From contig JAKMXF010000111.1 in NCBI GenBank assembly GCA_024704765.1, forward strand, positions 1,371,372 through 1,435,371: a DNA stretch of 64,000 nt, written 5' to 3'. Source of the stretch: Oopsacas minuta (lineage: Eukaryota; Porifera; Hexactinellida; Lyssacinosida; Leucopsacidae). A program made the translations under genes and the position numbers. Position 1 is the stretch's first letter, and every line of letters starts with the position of its first letter. The notes beneath the pieces were generated by a model. It was given only the letters and a program-made list of their open reading frames with translations, searched no databases and was not told the origin of the DNA. Shown piece after piece: positions 9,153 through 21,200 of this stretch.

Positions 9153-12100
9153 TTAAAATAGTCCGAATATTTCTCCAGTCTCTGAGTCCAGATCTATATC
9201 AATGAAAGCTGGCCTCGTAGGCAATCCTGGCATTGTCATGATAGGCCCTAACAGAGGAAACAGGAATCCTGCTCCAGCACTGGGACGGATATCCCTGATA
9301 GGAACAACAAACCCACAAGGTGCTCCTTTGAGAGAAGGATCGTGTGAGAGAGATAAATGAGTTTTAGCCATACAGACAGGTAGTTTATCCATTCCGTCTC
9401 TAGTCAGTCCATCAATAATAGATTGTACTTCCGGTGATACCTCTATGTCAGCAGCTCCGTATATCTTAGTAGCTATCATCCTTATCTTATCCTTAATACT
9501 CATTTCTAACGGGTATAAGAATTTAAAGCTACGAGGTTGCTGTACTGCTTGCATGACTGCCTCTGCTAGGTCTTTCCCTCCCTTGCTGCCCTCTGCCCAG
9601 TGGTTAGACACAACAGCTGTGAATGCTCCAGCCTTTATAGCCTGATCACGCGCTATTTCTAGTTCTGCATCTGTATCTGTTGAAAATCGGTTAATACATA
9701 CTACCACAGGTATTCCAAAAAGTTTAGCATTCTCAATCTGTTTACACAGGTTAGAGCAGCCAGTTTCTACTAGAGGTAGATTCTCTTCTTTGTACACGGA
9801 ATCTAGAGGTTTCCCTGATATCACGGCAGGACCTCCTCCATGCATTTTTAGTGCACGTACAGACGCTACCATTACCACACAGTCAGGTGACAAACCGCTG
9901 TATCGACACTTTATATCACAGAACTTCTCCATACCTATGTCTGCCCCGAATCCCGCCTCAGTAACCACGAACCCCTGCTCCCCCACCAGCTTCAATGCTA
10001 TCAGGTCAGCCAGCACCGATGAGTTACCGTGAGCAATGTTAGCAAAAGGACCACAATGCACCAATACTGGTGTTCCCTCCATAGTCTGCATGAGGTTAGG
10101 ATTGAGAGCATCCTTGAGCAAGACTGCCATAGCTCCTCTCATTCCTATATCATCAGCTGTTACAGGCTGTCCTGCAGTACTGTATGCTACTACCATACGA
10201 CCCAGTTTGTCCTTAAGGTCTGACAAGTTCTTAGACAGACTTAATACAGCCATTATCTCGCTAGCTACACTGATATCCATCTGTGTTTGTCTTGTGTGTC
10301 CTTTCTCCGTGGGACTCTCTCCCACAGTCATTTGTCTCAAGAACCTATCACTAATGTCAACTACTCGGTGCCATATTATTCTATCCTTGTCAATATCTAA
10401 TCTACTGAACTTCCTCTTCTCTTCAGGAGTTAGCAGGAGAGGATCTCTCTCCTCTATTCCCAGTCTAACCAGCCGTCTCACTTGTGAATCACTGAACCGT
10501 TTGGCATTCTGTTTGTCAGTAGTCAGACGCTCAAACAGAGCTTCATCACTCTGAGTAGACTCGTGGAAGTACCTGACATCAACAGCTGCTGCTAACAGAT
10601 TATTGGCAGCTGTCACAGCATGTATGTCACCTGTCAGATGGAGATTGAATGTCTCCATGGGTATTACTTGAGAGTATCCTCCTCCAGCTGCCCCGCCCTT
10701 TATCCCAAATGTAGGCCCTTGAGAAGGTTGTCTGATACAAGCTATGCAGTTCCTACGCATCCCTGCTCCCAGCGCTTGACTGAGTCCTATTGTAGTAGTA
10801 CTCTTACCCTCTCCCAGAGGAGTAGGGGTGATAGCTGTTATCAGTACATAGGATCCTGTAGGAGAATACAGCGTAAGATTAACATACATTATAATCGCGA
10901 GGAATTGAAATGGAGTACTCATTTAGCATTCTTGAATTGTGCATATATTAGTATGAATATTCGTATAAGTAGGTAAGGTAGTATGTACAATTACATACTG
11001 CATACAAAGAATATAACATTCTAGTATGAATCTATTCACCAATTCCACTAACGTGCTCCTGTAGTGTGCATTATAATTTATGCCTATTTCTACTACACCC
11101 AGGAGACGATTATTCAATGATACTACCCTTAGATATAACTCCTGTAATTTGTTATCTCACTAGATACACTACAGTTACTGTAGATTGAGTTACGTAATTA
11201 CACAATTTACCGTTGGGTCGTTCCTTGATCCTGTCCAGTACCGAGAGACTAATCTTAGCTTTGTCACGTCCATAAGCCTCTACCTCAGAGGGGAGTAGAC
11301 CTATCTCAGCTGCTAGCAGCTCTATACCCTTAGCTCTTTGGTGCTTAGCTATGTCCAAGTCACTAGGGACAGGTTTCTGCAGATTGAGGGGGAGTAGTCT
11401 GAGGGACCAGGATGCTAGAGACGCCCCCTGACATCGGAGAGCTGCATCTAGAGTTGCCTGCATTAACATAGCTACTGTCATAGGTCCCACACCCCCAGGT
11501 ACAGGGGTAATGTGTCCAGCTGTTTCTCTAGCAGAATCAAAGTCTACATCCCCCACCAGTCTGTAGCCTGATTTTTTGCTAGAATCTGGAATTGAATTAA
11601 TACCGCAATCTATAACCACAGAGCCGGGTTTAAGCCAGTCTCCCTTCACCATCTGAGGCTTTCGTATAGCTACAACCAACACGTCAGCTGCTGATACAAT
11701 TTGAGGCAGGTTCTGGGTCCGTGAGTGACAGGTAGTGACAGTAGCATCGTGAGCTATCAGCAGGTCTCTCATTGGAGCTCCAACTATCTTACTACGTCCT
11801 AAAACAACAGCTGTTTTACCAGACAGATTAATTCCTGTCTCTTTGATGAGATGCATAACACCACGAGGTGTGCATGGAGTGAATCCTGTCATAACTCCTC
11901 TTGACAGCTTGCCAGCATTGTCATCTGTTAGGCCGTCAACATCTTTGAGTGGAGATATTGAGTTAGTGCAGTTATCTGCGTCTATCTTCTCACTGGTAGC
12001 TAGTGGAAGCTGTAGAATAACTCCGTGTACACCAGGATCTGTGTTCAGTGCGGTTAGTTCTGTTACAACCTGTGTAGAGAGTATATTCAATAATGTTGAT

Positions 12101-12731
12101 AAAATGACTATAAATACATATCATATTATTGTATAAATACTAGGGAATAATTCACTAGTTGTGATTAGCAATGAATAAAAGGGAAACTCAACTCTAGAAA
12201 TGTATCAAATAAAATATACAAGAGCTTGGGGTCCTATGGGATAATGCTGACTCAAGAACAACAAATTCTCCGACTACAATATACAGTATAAGACGTATAC
12301 TCGGTTAATGTGTACTACTTCTTTAAAACTAAAAATTAGTTGCCATTCATTATGATACAATCCCTATTCGGATAAGAGGTACACTCGGATAGTACATATA
12401 ATTTGTTTCTCTAAGGGGTAAGCCTTATTTGAGTTACGCTGTACTAAAATATTTAAATATCTTATAAGTTTACAATAATTTAAGCGTGACACACCTCATG
12501 CTCAGTAGCTGTATTCCCTAGCTTAACGTGCTGTACTTCTATTCCTATCTCAGCTCCTGCCTTCTTCTTCATATTAATGTATACATTAGAGTCTTGTTCA
12601 TTTCCTACCTGCACTATAGTCAGGTGTGGCCGGAATGAAGGGTGTTTGGATCTGAGCTCATCAATAGTCCGCTTGATACCTTCTCTGATACCAGCTGCGA
12701 TCTCTTTGCCTCTCAAAAGTTGTGCTGACAT
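9153..12731 (-). CDS. MTHFD1: C1-tetrahydrofolate synthase (trifunctional MTHFD1), cytosolic
   Basis: Three exons: 12495-12731, 11211-12069 and 9153-10855, joined in phases 0 and 1 (donors GTGTGT and GTAAAT; acceptors CTACACAG and CTCCTACAG), giving 932 aa against 935 in human MTHFD1. Residues 1-300 are methylene-THF dehydrogenase/cyclohydrolase: Tyr51 and Lys55 in [14 protein letters not shown] correspond to the human catalytic Tyr52/Lys56, followed by [19 protein letters not shown] and the signature [17 protein letters not shown]. The remainder is 10-formyl-THF synthetase with the ATP loop [35 protein letters not shown] and the end [16 protein letters not shown]. It interconverts one-carbon folates for purine, thymidylate and methionine synthesis. 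There is no mitochondrial presequence. Only two introns remain, where vertebrate orthologues have over twenty. Confidence 0.97.
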
Positions 12732-13101
12732 GCTAATATTATATCACACAAGATAGAATCTGGTAAATGACGTATACTGTGATAGATTAGAATTAGATAG
12801 TTTATACCGGTAGCAGTTATTGCCATGTCTAGCCCTGTAGTATTGGATAATAGCATTGATACAAACTTGGGCATTTTAGATTTGTATAAATCCTAACCAT
12901 AAAACATGTAATTTCAGTGCATAATGGAGTTTGGAGTTTGGCAATAGTACTCTTTCACCTAAAGTAATGGACCAATTGATAAGAATAGTGAGATCAGTAG
13001 TACATTAATATACCCGAATATGCAATAAGAGATAATCTAGTATTGTAATCACAAATAATGTAGTTATTGTAATTAACGATTATACGTAATTAGCTGATAT
13101 A

Positions 13102-13776
13102 CTAACTCTTCTTTATCTTACCCATAGCTAGTCTGTACATGTTGAATAATACATATACTGAACCGACAATAGACACGAATGATAGTGCTCGATATATTCT
13201 CAAATCTTTCAAACCTCCTCTAAGGTGGATTGGTATATTTGCAGTTCTCTCGGACTATAAATATTGTATTTGTATGATCATGTATTCAGCATTAATTACA
13301 ATTCATAATAAGAGACATTATATAAACTACAAATACTATCAGAATCCACATGTTAGTTCATATTAAGAAAATATTATTGATTGAGAGAGTTCATTGGAAA
13401 CCTGATTGTATACAGTTACTGATTGTGACTCAGTTTAATTGGGACACATTTCTAGGAATGGATGCAGATCTAACCCATATACATATTACACACAAATCCC
13501 GGTTAATCAGTAAATCCGCTTAGCTGCCTGGGAGGTGTTTACATGAGAAAACATTACCCCTAGAGGATTTCCAGGACCTCAACAAAACAGTCCATAAAAT
13601 AGTTCCGAATAAAGGAAATTGTGTAGAGACTGTGACTAATATCTAGAGGGTATATATGTGTTGTATAGCCTAATAATACATACCTGAAATATCCTCTGGA
13701 GATCTCTGATTCTCCGTGATGGGGCTGAGTACGGATATCCATGTTCATAGTGAGTTATTACTGTCTTCTCTGCCAT
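13102..13776 (-). CDS. COX7A: cytochrome c oxidase subunit 7A-type protein (COX7A/COX7A2L family)
   Basis: A small two-exon gene. Exon 1, 13684-13776, encodes 31 aa ending RIRDLQRIFQ at the donor GTATGT. Exon 2, 13102-13254, follows acceptor TATTTATAG and encodes 50 aa plus stop; the join is phase 0, giving 81 aa. The second exon carries IPIHLRGGLKDLRIYRAL, matching the family pattern (I/V)P(V/I)xLK(R/G)G..D..LYR, then one hydrophobic transmembrane segment (about residues 54-72) and a basic tail (GKIKKS). The LQ..FQ just before it is also typical. Family role: single-span subunit at the complex IV dimer interface; COX7A2L links complexes III and IV in supercomplexes. I cannot tell COX7A from COX7A2L. 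The intron is 429 nt. It lies 370 bp upstream of MTHFD1 on the same strand. Confidence 0.8.
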
Positions 13777-14517
13777 ATTACTAATTTATAGAAAATCATA
13801 TCACCAGGGGTAGGAGAAGGGGGAAATAACGGTATGTGACAATTTCAATGTTTATCGAATCGCTAAATTCGGGAGAATAGCGAGAAGGTATATGCGTATG
13901 AACATAGCACATTACAATATCTATCAGGTGGTGAACGATAAAGTATATTTTAATAGGAGCTGGACAATAATTTTCAAAAATATAGAATTTCTAAATTTAA
14001 TCCTGTATACGAGCAACTACCCTTAATAGTATAGATTATTATCTAAGTAAATTGATTGGCTTAAGTTTTTCGAAAAAATGAATTTGATTCACTCATTATG
14101 GACATTACGTCATTAATTGTACGGAATTTACATAATTAGAAATTGCGGATACGTAGTCCTTGCTTTGCAATTGCTGGCAGCCATGGAGGTCCACTACTCC
14201 ATGACGGCGAGTTTGTAAATATACACTTGTTGTGTTTATCAAAATTAAGTAAATACAGTCAGGAACCAGAGTATTATTAACATCTCATATGTATTATGAA
14301 CTAAGTCAGTGGTCCTAATAAAATTATTCCCATAAGATTTGTATTAAATTCAGTTCGCTTAAAATGAAGTCTTCTTTATAGTGAAGATTTTGGACCCAGG
14401 GGAGTTCACTATAAGCAATCCCAACTGTAGAATTAACTTTAGAGATTTGACTGTAAATAATAAGAAATCTCAATAAAAATTCATATCAAAAGCTTACAAA
14501 TATTAATCTAAAGAAGA
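13777..14517. other. intergenic, nothing recognised
   Basis: About 740 bp of AT-rich sequence between the COX7A-type start and the glutaminyl cyclase stop. No long frame, no clear repeat and no RNA gene seen. Confidence 0.5.
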
Positions 14518-15576
14518 TTATTTTAAAGAAATAATTTCAAATCTTTTACAAACATACACTTGGAACAATTTCTGTAAATGCTTCACTGTGACTCTATCCA
14601 GAGCACTGAGATCATCCTTGAGAGTGTGCCAAACAGCTGGAAATGGCCAGCTGATGGCGTGCATAACAGGAACACCTTTATTCAGGAATGGGCTGTGGTC
14701 ATCATCAATATGAGCATGGCGAGTCTCTGATGAGAAATAGGTTCTGTATTTAGGAATAAATTTACGCTTCTTCAGAGCAGACTCTACTCTAACCATGAGA
14801 TTATATGCTTGTTTGTCTGTGGTCTGTGGATAGAGGTATACAGCCGTGTTACTATCTCCCAACAGGTCTAATAGTAGGAACGTGCTGATTGAATCTAGAG
14901 CTTTCTTCCCACTGCCTGTACTGAGCAGTTCTGTATTCTGAAACGCCTCACTCAGCTTTCTAGCCCCGTATATAGAGTCTCTACTTGTCCAATGCTCAAA
15001 CGCCTCTTCACCATCTAAGAATATCAGCTGGAGGGTTTCCTTAGAATCAGGAGTTATCTTCTGCTTCAGAACTGTGTTCAGAGAATGTACGAGGTCAATG
15101 AGCAGAGCACAGGGTAAAGCAGAGTCTGTAGCTCCTAAGAACTCTCCTCCAGCCAGCAGCTTGCTATCGTAGTGTGCAGATAGAACTAGACGACGCTCTA
15201 TGCTAGGATATAGAGTAGCGATAATATTTGTGAAATTCTTAGTTCCATGAGGAGTGCTATCAGTAAATTCATGGGAGATAACTTCCCAAGGCTCTCCTAA
15301 TGATCTCAATCTAGATAGAATATGCTCCTTAACTCTAGTGTGTGACTCAGTGTCTGGTACTCTTGGTACTAGAATAGGAGGCAGCTCTGTTTTGAATATA
15401 TTATTCACATCTGAGAGAGACAGAACATAGTCAATAGAAAAGTCATGCTCTACAGTTGGTTCAAGCTCAGCTGGTGTACTGGTAGGACTACGGTATACAC
15501 ATATAAATCCCTGATAAGCCAGAAGGATTACAATACCAACAACTATAAGAATACCAACGTTATATATCTGATTCAT
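14518..15576 (-). CDS. QPCTL: glutaminyl-peptide cyclotransferase, membrane-anchored (QPCTL-like)
   Basis: Intronless, 352 aa. An N-terminal hydrophobic segment (about residues 7-27) with few flanking charges suggests a type II Golgi/ER anchor, as in QPCTL, rather than a secreted QPCT. The M28-type zinc fold is complete. Zinc ligands are Asp151 in GATDSALP, Glu191 in FLDGEEAFEHW and His317 in PAVWHTLKDD; Glu190 is the general base, and IDDDHSPFL holds the active-site Asp pair. SAHYDSK and GVPVMHAISWPFP are also conserved. The enzyme converts N-terminal Gln (or Glu) of peptides to pyroglutamate in the secretory pathway, which stabilises hormones and chemokine-like peptides. Upstream is a nest of mobile elements beginning 48 bp from the start codon. 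Confidence 0.95.
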   Translation of the reverse strand: MNQIYNVGILIVVGIVILLAYQGFICVYRSPTSTPAELEPTVEHDFSIDYVLSLSDVNNIFKTELPPILVPRVPDTESHTRVKEHILSRLRSLGEPWEVISHEFTDSTPHGTKNFTNIIATLYPSIERRLVLSAHYDSKLLAGGEFLGATDSALPCALLIDLVHSLNTVLKQKITPDSKETLQLIFLDGEEAFEHWTSRDSIYGARKLSEAFQNTELLSTGSGKKALDSISTFLLLDLLGDSNTAVYLYPQTTDKQAYNLMVRVESALKKRKFIPKYRTYFSSETRHAHIDDDHSPFLNKGVPVMHAISWPFPAVWHTLKDDLSALDRVTVKHLQKLFQVYVCKRFEIISLK

Positions 15577-15631
15577 TGAGAAATGAAGTCTAATTGAAAT
15601 GAAATCTAAATTTAAACTTTATAGGCTAGGT

Positions 15632-15959
15632 CAGAGATGGAACCGGTCGGGCCGGGCCGGGTCGGGTACCGGTCGAAGATCTCGACCGGCCGGTCATAAT
15701 TTCTGAATATGGTAAATCTGAATTTGATACTGTAATCATATTGACCAAAAACTTCAACTTAGCAGTTCGATTAAACAAGAGCAAAAGAGATTTTCTACTT
15801 TCTGCTATATCCACAGAATATCCAACATATTCTCGCCGTGTGCCACTTGTGTTACAAGTGGCAGGGTGTTCCAATACTTTTGGCCAGGCAGTGTATAGTC
15901 AAAGTTACCAGTCGACCGATCGGGTCGGGTCATGAAAAAGCTGACCGGTTCCATCTCTG
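15632..15959. mobile_element. hAT-type MITE with 8-bp TSD
   Basis: Ends are perfect 17-bp inverted repeats, CAGAGATGGAACCGGTC, starting with CAGAG as hAT elements do. The direct duplication GGCTAGGT flanks both sides (15624-15631 and 15960-15967, 8/8). The 328-bp body has no coding capacity; it carries subterminal GC-rich GGTCGGG repeats and a short hairpin around 15841-15861 (GCCACTTGT / ACAAGTGGC). The identical TSD and TIRs suggest a fairly recent insertion. The GC-rich ends contrast with the AT-rich surroundings. Confidence 0.92.
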
Positions 15960-16065
15960 GGCTAGGTACGGTAAGGTAACCAGTTTGTCTGTGAACTACG
16001 TAGAACACGGTTGTCCTAATTGGATAACTATAACAGAGAAAAGAGTTCAGAATAAATGTTGCAGT

Positions 16066-16163
16066 TTATTAGAGAATTTCGTGTGTGCACTGAATTTATC
16101 TCTTTGTGTACCTTTACACACGAACTTTTTGGGCATACGGGTACACATGAAATTCTCTAATAA
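16066..16163. repeat. long-loop inverted repeat
   Basis: Arms TTATTAGAGAATTTC and GAAATTCTCTAATAA are perfect 15-nt inverted copies about 65 bp apart, with further partial pairing inside (CGTGTGT / ACACATG). It might be a very short TIR element or a hairpin-forming region; no clear target duplication was found. Confidence 0.7.
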
Positions 16164-16649
16164 GCTACAAGCTCAGCTCAATTAGTTCATAGGGGACGCT
16201 ACATCGAACTAAGTTACCCCTCGGGGGGACGCTCTATTTCGGGGGGATAGATTACTTCGCGACAGTTCATTTAAATGGTTTCGTCGTCCCAACAAGAAGT
16301 TTCTTCTCTACTGCCATAACAGACATCTTAATTTCGGAATAATTAGGCATTATCAGTTCACTGACATCAATGATTCTACCCAACATGCTAATTTATTAAC
16401 AAGGATCGATACGAGGCTGCCAATTTGCGCCTGCTACCAACGGGCATTGAGCAGGTGCAACACCCGAGACACCAATAATAATTGACTCGCTGGGGGAAGA
16501 ATCAAACATCACATACAATTCAATTCACATAATTACGAATAGATTCAGCTAGAAAATGGTACCTCGTAGAGGTAAATAAGAATATAATTGATTTCAATTA
16601 AATAGCCAATGTCAAGCCACGGTCTCAGGGGTAATCGAGTGTGTAAGTA

Positions 16650-16978
16650 CAGTGGAAGTCGCTTAATCGAGACTCGGATAATCGGGATATCCACTTAAAC
16701 GAGACAATGATTTGGGAACAGATTTTTTACATAGAAAAATCGTCGGATAATTGGGACATCGAATCGGTTAATGGGGATTTTTTATCCCGATTAACCGATT
16801 TTGAACTTTATATTCGTTCAGAATCATTGTAATATGCTTTGTTTTTAAACTAGGAATAAGATGTTTCTGGTTTTGATCTGAGACTGAAAACTAGTTTTGA
16901 ATACTTAAATAAACCATAATCGTTTAATTGGGACAAAACATTGACTCCTGAGCTGTCTCGATTAAGTGGCTTCCACTG
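16650..16978. mobile_element. pogo/Tigger-like MITE with TA target site
   Basis: Ends CAGTGGAAGTCGCTTAAT and the inverse of CAGTGGAAGCCACTTAAT match at 22 of 24 positions over the full TIR, flanked by TA on both sides (16648-16649, 16979-16980). CAGTnGAA...TTAAT is the usual form of pogo/Tigger ends. The 329-bp body is non-coding and has an internal hairpin around 16777-16805 (GGTTAAT / ATTAACC). It sits about 20 bp after a fragment of the dispersed satellite head at 16629. Confidence 0.88.
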
Positions 16979-17014
16979 TACCAATTTTTTACATTTCTAG
17001 ATCTCTCACTCATT

Positions 17015-17940
17015 GATCAATCATATGATTAATCATGTAGAATGAGATTGAAAATATTAAAATTGGAAACTCCATACTCGATTATCCTTTGTCAAACATT
17101 TAGTACCTATAAGATTGGATAAAATTATGCCAAATGTGTGATAATTAATCATATGAGAAATCAAGTAAGGGAGCCCTCGCCGTTCCGATTATTCGCGATA
17201 AATATTTTGTCTCGTTTTACCGTTCACGATGTATTTCCTTGAATATTCGCGGTTTTATTCCGAATTATGTAATTTTGGTAGAAAATCTTGCAATTTTTAT
17301 ATTTTGTATGCATTACTAAGGCGAAAATGTATTTTTTCTCGATAAACAGCCCACTTACATTGGACATTTTATCTAATTCTAGATATCTAGTGTTTTTGTG
17401 GTATTTTAATCACGTGAAAACAGAAACTTCACTTTTTATTATAAGCAAGTTTACCCTCTGATGCTCACGCAAGTAATATTTTTTAGTCATTGAATACAAT
17501 TAACCTATTTAAAACTCATAACATTCCAATCATATTCAGGGTATCACTTATTGTCTGTCATTTAGTACTCTAGGAAAGTAACCCCACTATTCTCATTGAA
17601 CTAACGTCTTGCCATTTGCTACAATTCTCAGGAACCTAACCTCCGCGAACGGCGAGGGCTGCCTGTAGATATAAATTTGAAAATGTCAAAATTGGAATTC
17701 CCATACTAGGTTATCCCTAACTAGCTGTGCAAACGAAATTTCTAGCAGCTTTCTGAAAGATATACTTAAAGTTGTAAAATATGATTAATCAGGTGAATAT
17801 AGATATGAAAAAGTCATAATTGGAAATTACCCTTCATTGGCAGTTGAAATGAAATTTCTAGCATTATTTTTTTGAATATTGTAAAAATGTGTGAAAATAT
17901 GATTAATCATATGATAAATCTGTAAATTGTGATGGTTTTA
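17015..17940. repeat. degenerate tandem repeat, unit about 125-150 bp, split by a transposon
   Basis: Three diverged copies share ATTAATCATATGA, then AATATTAAAATTGGAAA, then a TTATCC element, near 17025-17167, 17668-17790 and 17790-17935. The middle copy is interrupted by the TIR element at 17168-17665. Joining its flanks at the TA target restores an uninterrupted unit that resembles the third copy. Confidence 0.65.
17168..17665. mobile_element. TIR element (Tc1/pogo-like) inserted at TA
   Basis: Inverted ends share AGCCCTCGCCGTTC exactly; the right end reads outward as CAGGCAGCCCTCGCCG and the left as AGGGAGCCCTCGCCG. TA flanks both ends. The 498-bp body has no transposase frame. It disrupts an older tandem repeat, so it is younger than that repeat. 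Confidence 0.8.
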
Positions 17941-18290
17941 CGATTGAAAATAGATTTTGGAGGCCCCTTGGTGGGGTGTGAGGCTGGGCCTCCAGGCCTG
18001 GCGAGGAACGTTTGTAAATATGAGTCTTGCAGTCCATTTGTAATAATTCTCTTTAGCTTCTAAATGTACATTTTGATGCAGAGATGCAAAATCTCTCTGA
18101 TTGGTGAGAGACCAGATTGGAATCTATTCCTATAGGAGCTGAACTAAAACGCAAAAAGAATCAAACAATCATTTAATTTGAGCAATTAACTTTCATTATA
18201 GCTACGAACTGAAAAGAAACATTTTGTAATCGTTAAAGTATTACCAAGTCGTGTAGTGAGAGGGTTGCTGTGTAGTGATAATTATAGTAA

Positions 18291-21200
18291 CTAAGCTTCA
18301 TGAGATCTCTGATGAAACACAAATGTAATGGTACCACAATCCCAAATATGTTTCAGTATTCTATCACCTATGAATTTTGGCCCTGTACAGTGATGCCATT
18401 GAGTGAGATCGTTACCAGTTGTAGCTTCTGGGGGAGGAGCTCTCATTTGTGTACCTAATACACATCTCATGCAAGATATCTTATCATGTGTGTCTGAAGT
18501 TGTTACTTCGTTTAGGTCAAATAGTTTACGTAGTTCTCCCAGAGAGAAGTGACGCTCTACATCTTCTTCTGAGTCTACAACACAACTGCTAAGGGCTTTT
18601 TTGTGAGCTTGTCGTTGAAAAATACGTTCCTCTATTGTACCTAGAGATTACATACTTAAATGTATCTATACTCCACGGATGGGCTTGCATGCTTGCCCTC
18701 TTGGAGATAACTCCAGGCGGGCAAGAGACATTATCAAATTTGTCGATTGCTACAAAACTTACCTTGAATATCAGAGAAATGTAAAATAAATTATTTGTTT
18801 CTCATCCGGAATATCTTCGGAAACTGGGAAGGCGATATGCCAGTTAAAATATAAAATATATTGACCCTTCGATTATCTCATCACATTCTCTCCGGGAACT
18901 ATACAAGTAGAAAAATGTGGATTGCACAATCTGTGACCAAAGAATTGTCCATAAATTTGGAAAAAATACAAATATAATCTTTCCAGAGGAGGGGGGGAGG
19001 AGGACAAAATTTGTGACAGGCGAGGATAAGAAACAAGTATATTACTTTAGATGGCCTTGTCAAGCATCTTTATGAGTTTATATGACATTTAAGGTCGATG
19101 GTAATCAATTTGTCAAATTTGTAACCATTTGTGCAAAAGTTAAGGAATTTCCCCGCCTATAAAACCTTCTTATCTAATTTTCGATCTCCTTTTCTTGGCT
19201 AGAGGGAGTAGTTATCCAGCCGTAAGCTGGTCCTAAGAATATTCACGATTAAAATGATGAAAAGTTGTTCGTGAGGTATCACTGATATTATAGAAATAGC
19301 TACAAATTTGGCTATTGATTTCCACCAATGTGAAAGTCTAAACAAACGCTTGAATTCTACATTGTGACCAATATACGGCCCTAGGGTTGCCAGACGTCTG
19401 TTTTGACCCGACAGTCCGCAGTACGGGTTTGGAAGAATTTTCCGGGTTTGAAGGATTGTATTTCGTGTGAAGTGCATACTGCCCACTTTTTCAAATTAAT
19501 TCCTGGACGGAGCACAAATTCCACCTGAAAACTAGAGACATTTGTCTCGCTCGTTCAAAAGTTACATCACCATAAGTATTTGTAACATAGTGAAACTATA
19601 TTTACTAGCTATCAGAAAGATGGTTAATATTGTCTGTCAGTGGTGTTTGCCAAAAGATAATTAGTGCGAGCTTTCAATCTAAACCTTTTCTTGAAAAACA
19701 TTGGTGAAAACATTCCCAGGAAAAGAGATAGGTATCCGCCCCTAGCCCCTCGGTCCCTGCCCCCCAAAAAACACTACTAATTGTCGGAACGAAATTTGTC
19801 CGGGTTTGGACTTTTGAAAATCTGGCAACCCCTTACGGTACCCACGAGATGATATATTTGGCCCGCACAGATGTAGGTCCCTAAAACTTTTACACCCTGC
19901 AATTCATACATTTCTACAATAATTTCTTAAAGTAAAACGTGTTCGTGTCGTTCTGTAAAAGAGGGTATCACAAATGGTTGTTCCATTCAGTGAAATAGGA
20001 TAGGGGAGCCCTGATGAGATGCAAATGATATGATGTCATCATATAATACGTCATTACTAAAATAACAAAATAGGCAATATTCTCAAAGAAGCCTAAGAGT
20101 GATAACACTACTACTATAGTTCAAAATTGCTGTATAAATATATGCATTACAGTCCCAATACTCGGTTATGTTCTGCCTTATTACAACAAGAATTTTGAGT
20201 AGGTCTCTGCAATTAGCTAAGATGTGTGCAGACAAGAGCTCCTCTATCAGTATAGACCCTTCTCAGAAGCGACTACAGTACGACACACCCATCTTGAACA
20301 ATGTAGACAAGAATCCGTTTATTCAATTCCAGCAGTGGTACGAGAAGGCTAGCAGTGTCAGTGAGATAGAGGAACCTAATGCTATGTGTGTTTCTACCTG
20401 TAATAAGGAGGGTAAACCCTCCTCCAGGATGGTGCTGATGAAGAAGTTCACGGAAAGAGGGATCACATTCTACTCCAACCAGGAGAGTAGGAAAGGAGGA
20501 GAGATGACTTATAACAGTAATGTAGCTCTGCTGTTCTATTGGACAGCTCTGAAACAACAGATAAGAATAGAAGGGAGGGTTGAGAGAGTACCAGACACAG
20601 AAGCAGACGACTACTGGAGTACACGGCCTATGATGAGTAGGATAACAACTGTTGTCAGTCAGCAGAGCAGGCCTGTGAGTAGTAGAGAAGAGTTAGAGAG
20701 GAAAATAGAGGAGGTGAAGGAGAGAGAAGGGGATGGAGTGAAGAGACCTAGTCATTGGATAGGTTATCTAGTGGTACCAGATACCTTTGAATTCTGGCAG
20801 GGACATTCAGGTCGTTTGCATGACAGGTTCCAGTATAAGAGTATTGGAGGAGACTGGGACATTACGAGACTACAGCCGTAATCCTCTTATACTTGTAACC
20901 TATTGTCTTTATATTATTTTTATTGTATTGTATTCACTTACCTGTAGATAATAATCTGTAAATGTAAACTTGTTTCTTCTGTCCATCTCTCCACACTCTT
21001 GCCATAGCCTGATCATCATTAGCTGGATTCCAATCGGGATCAAACATAACTAGTCTGTTAGCTCCTATTAAGTTCAATCCACATCCTCCTGCCTTGCTAC
21101 TGAGCATGAATATAAAGTCACTACTGTCTGGTTCATTAAATCTATCCACAATCTTCATTCTCTTCTTTATGGCCATACTTCCGTCTAGACGTACATAATT

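Noticed and set aside
13560-13748. 62-aa minus-strand frame over COX7A exon 1
   Set aside because: It starts at an internal Met in a different frame and reads into the intron; the true exon uses the ATG at 13776.
15626-16185. Frames of 64-115 aa over the QPCTL upstream region
   Set aside because: They run through a hAT MITE and its flanks; no transposase or other family similarity.
19199-19486. 95-aa minus-strand frame in RAD54 intron 5
   Set aside because: It crosses the left end of a hAT element and lacks any family pattern.
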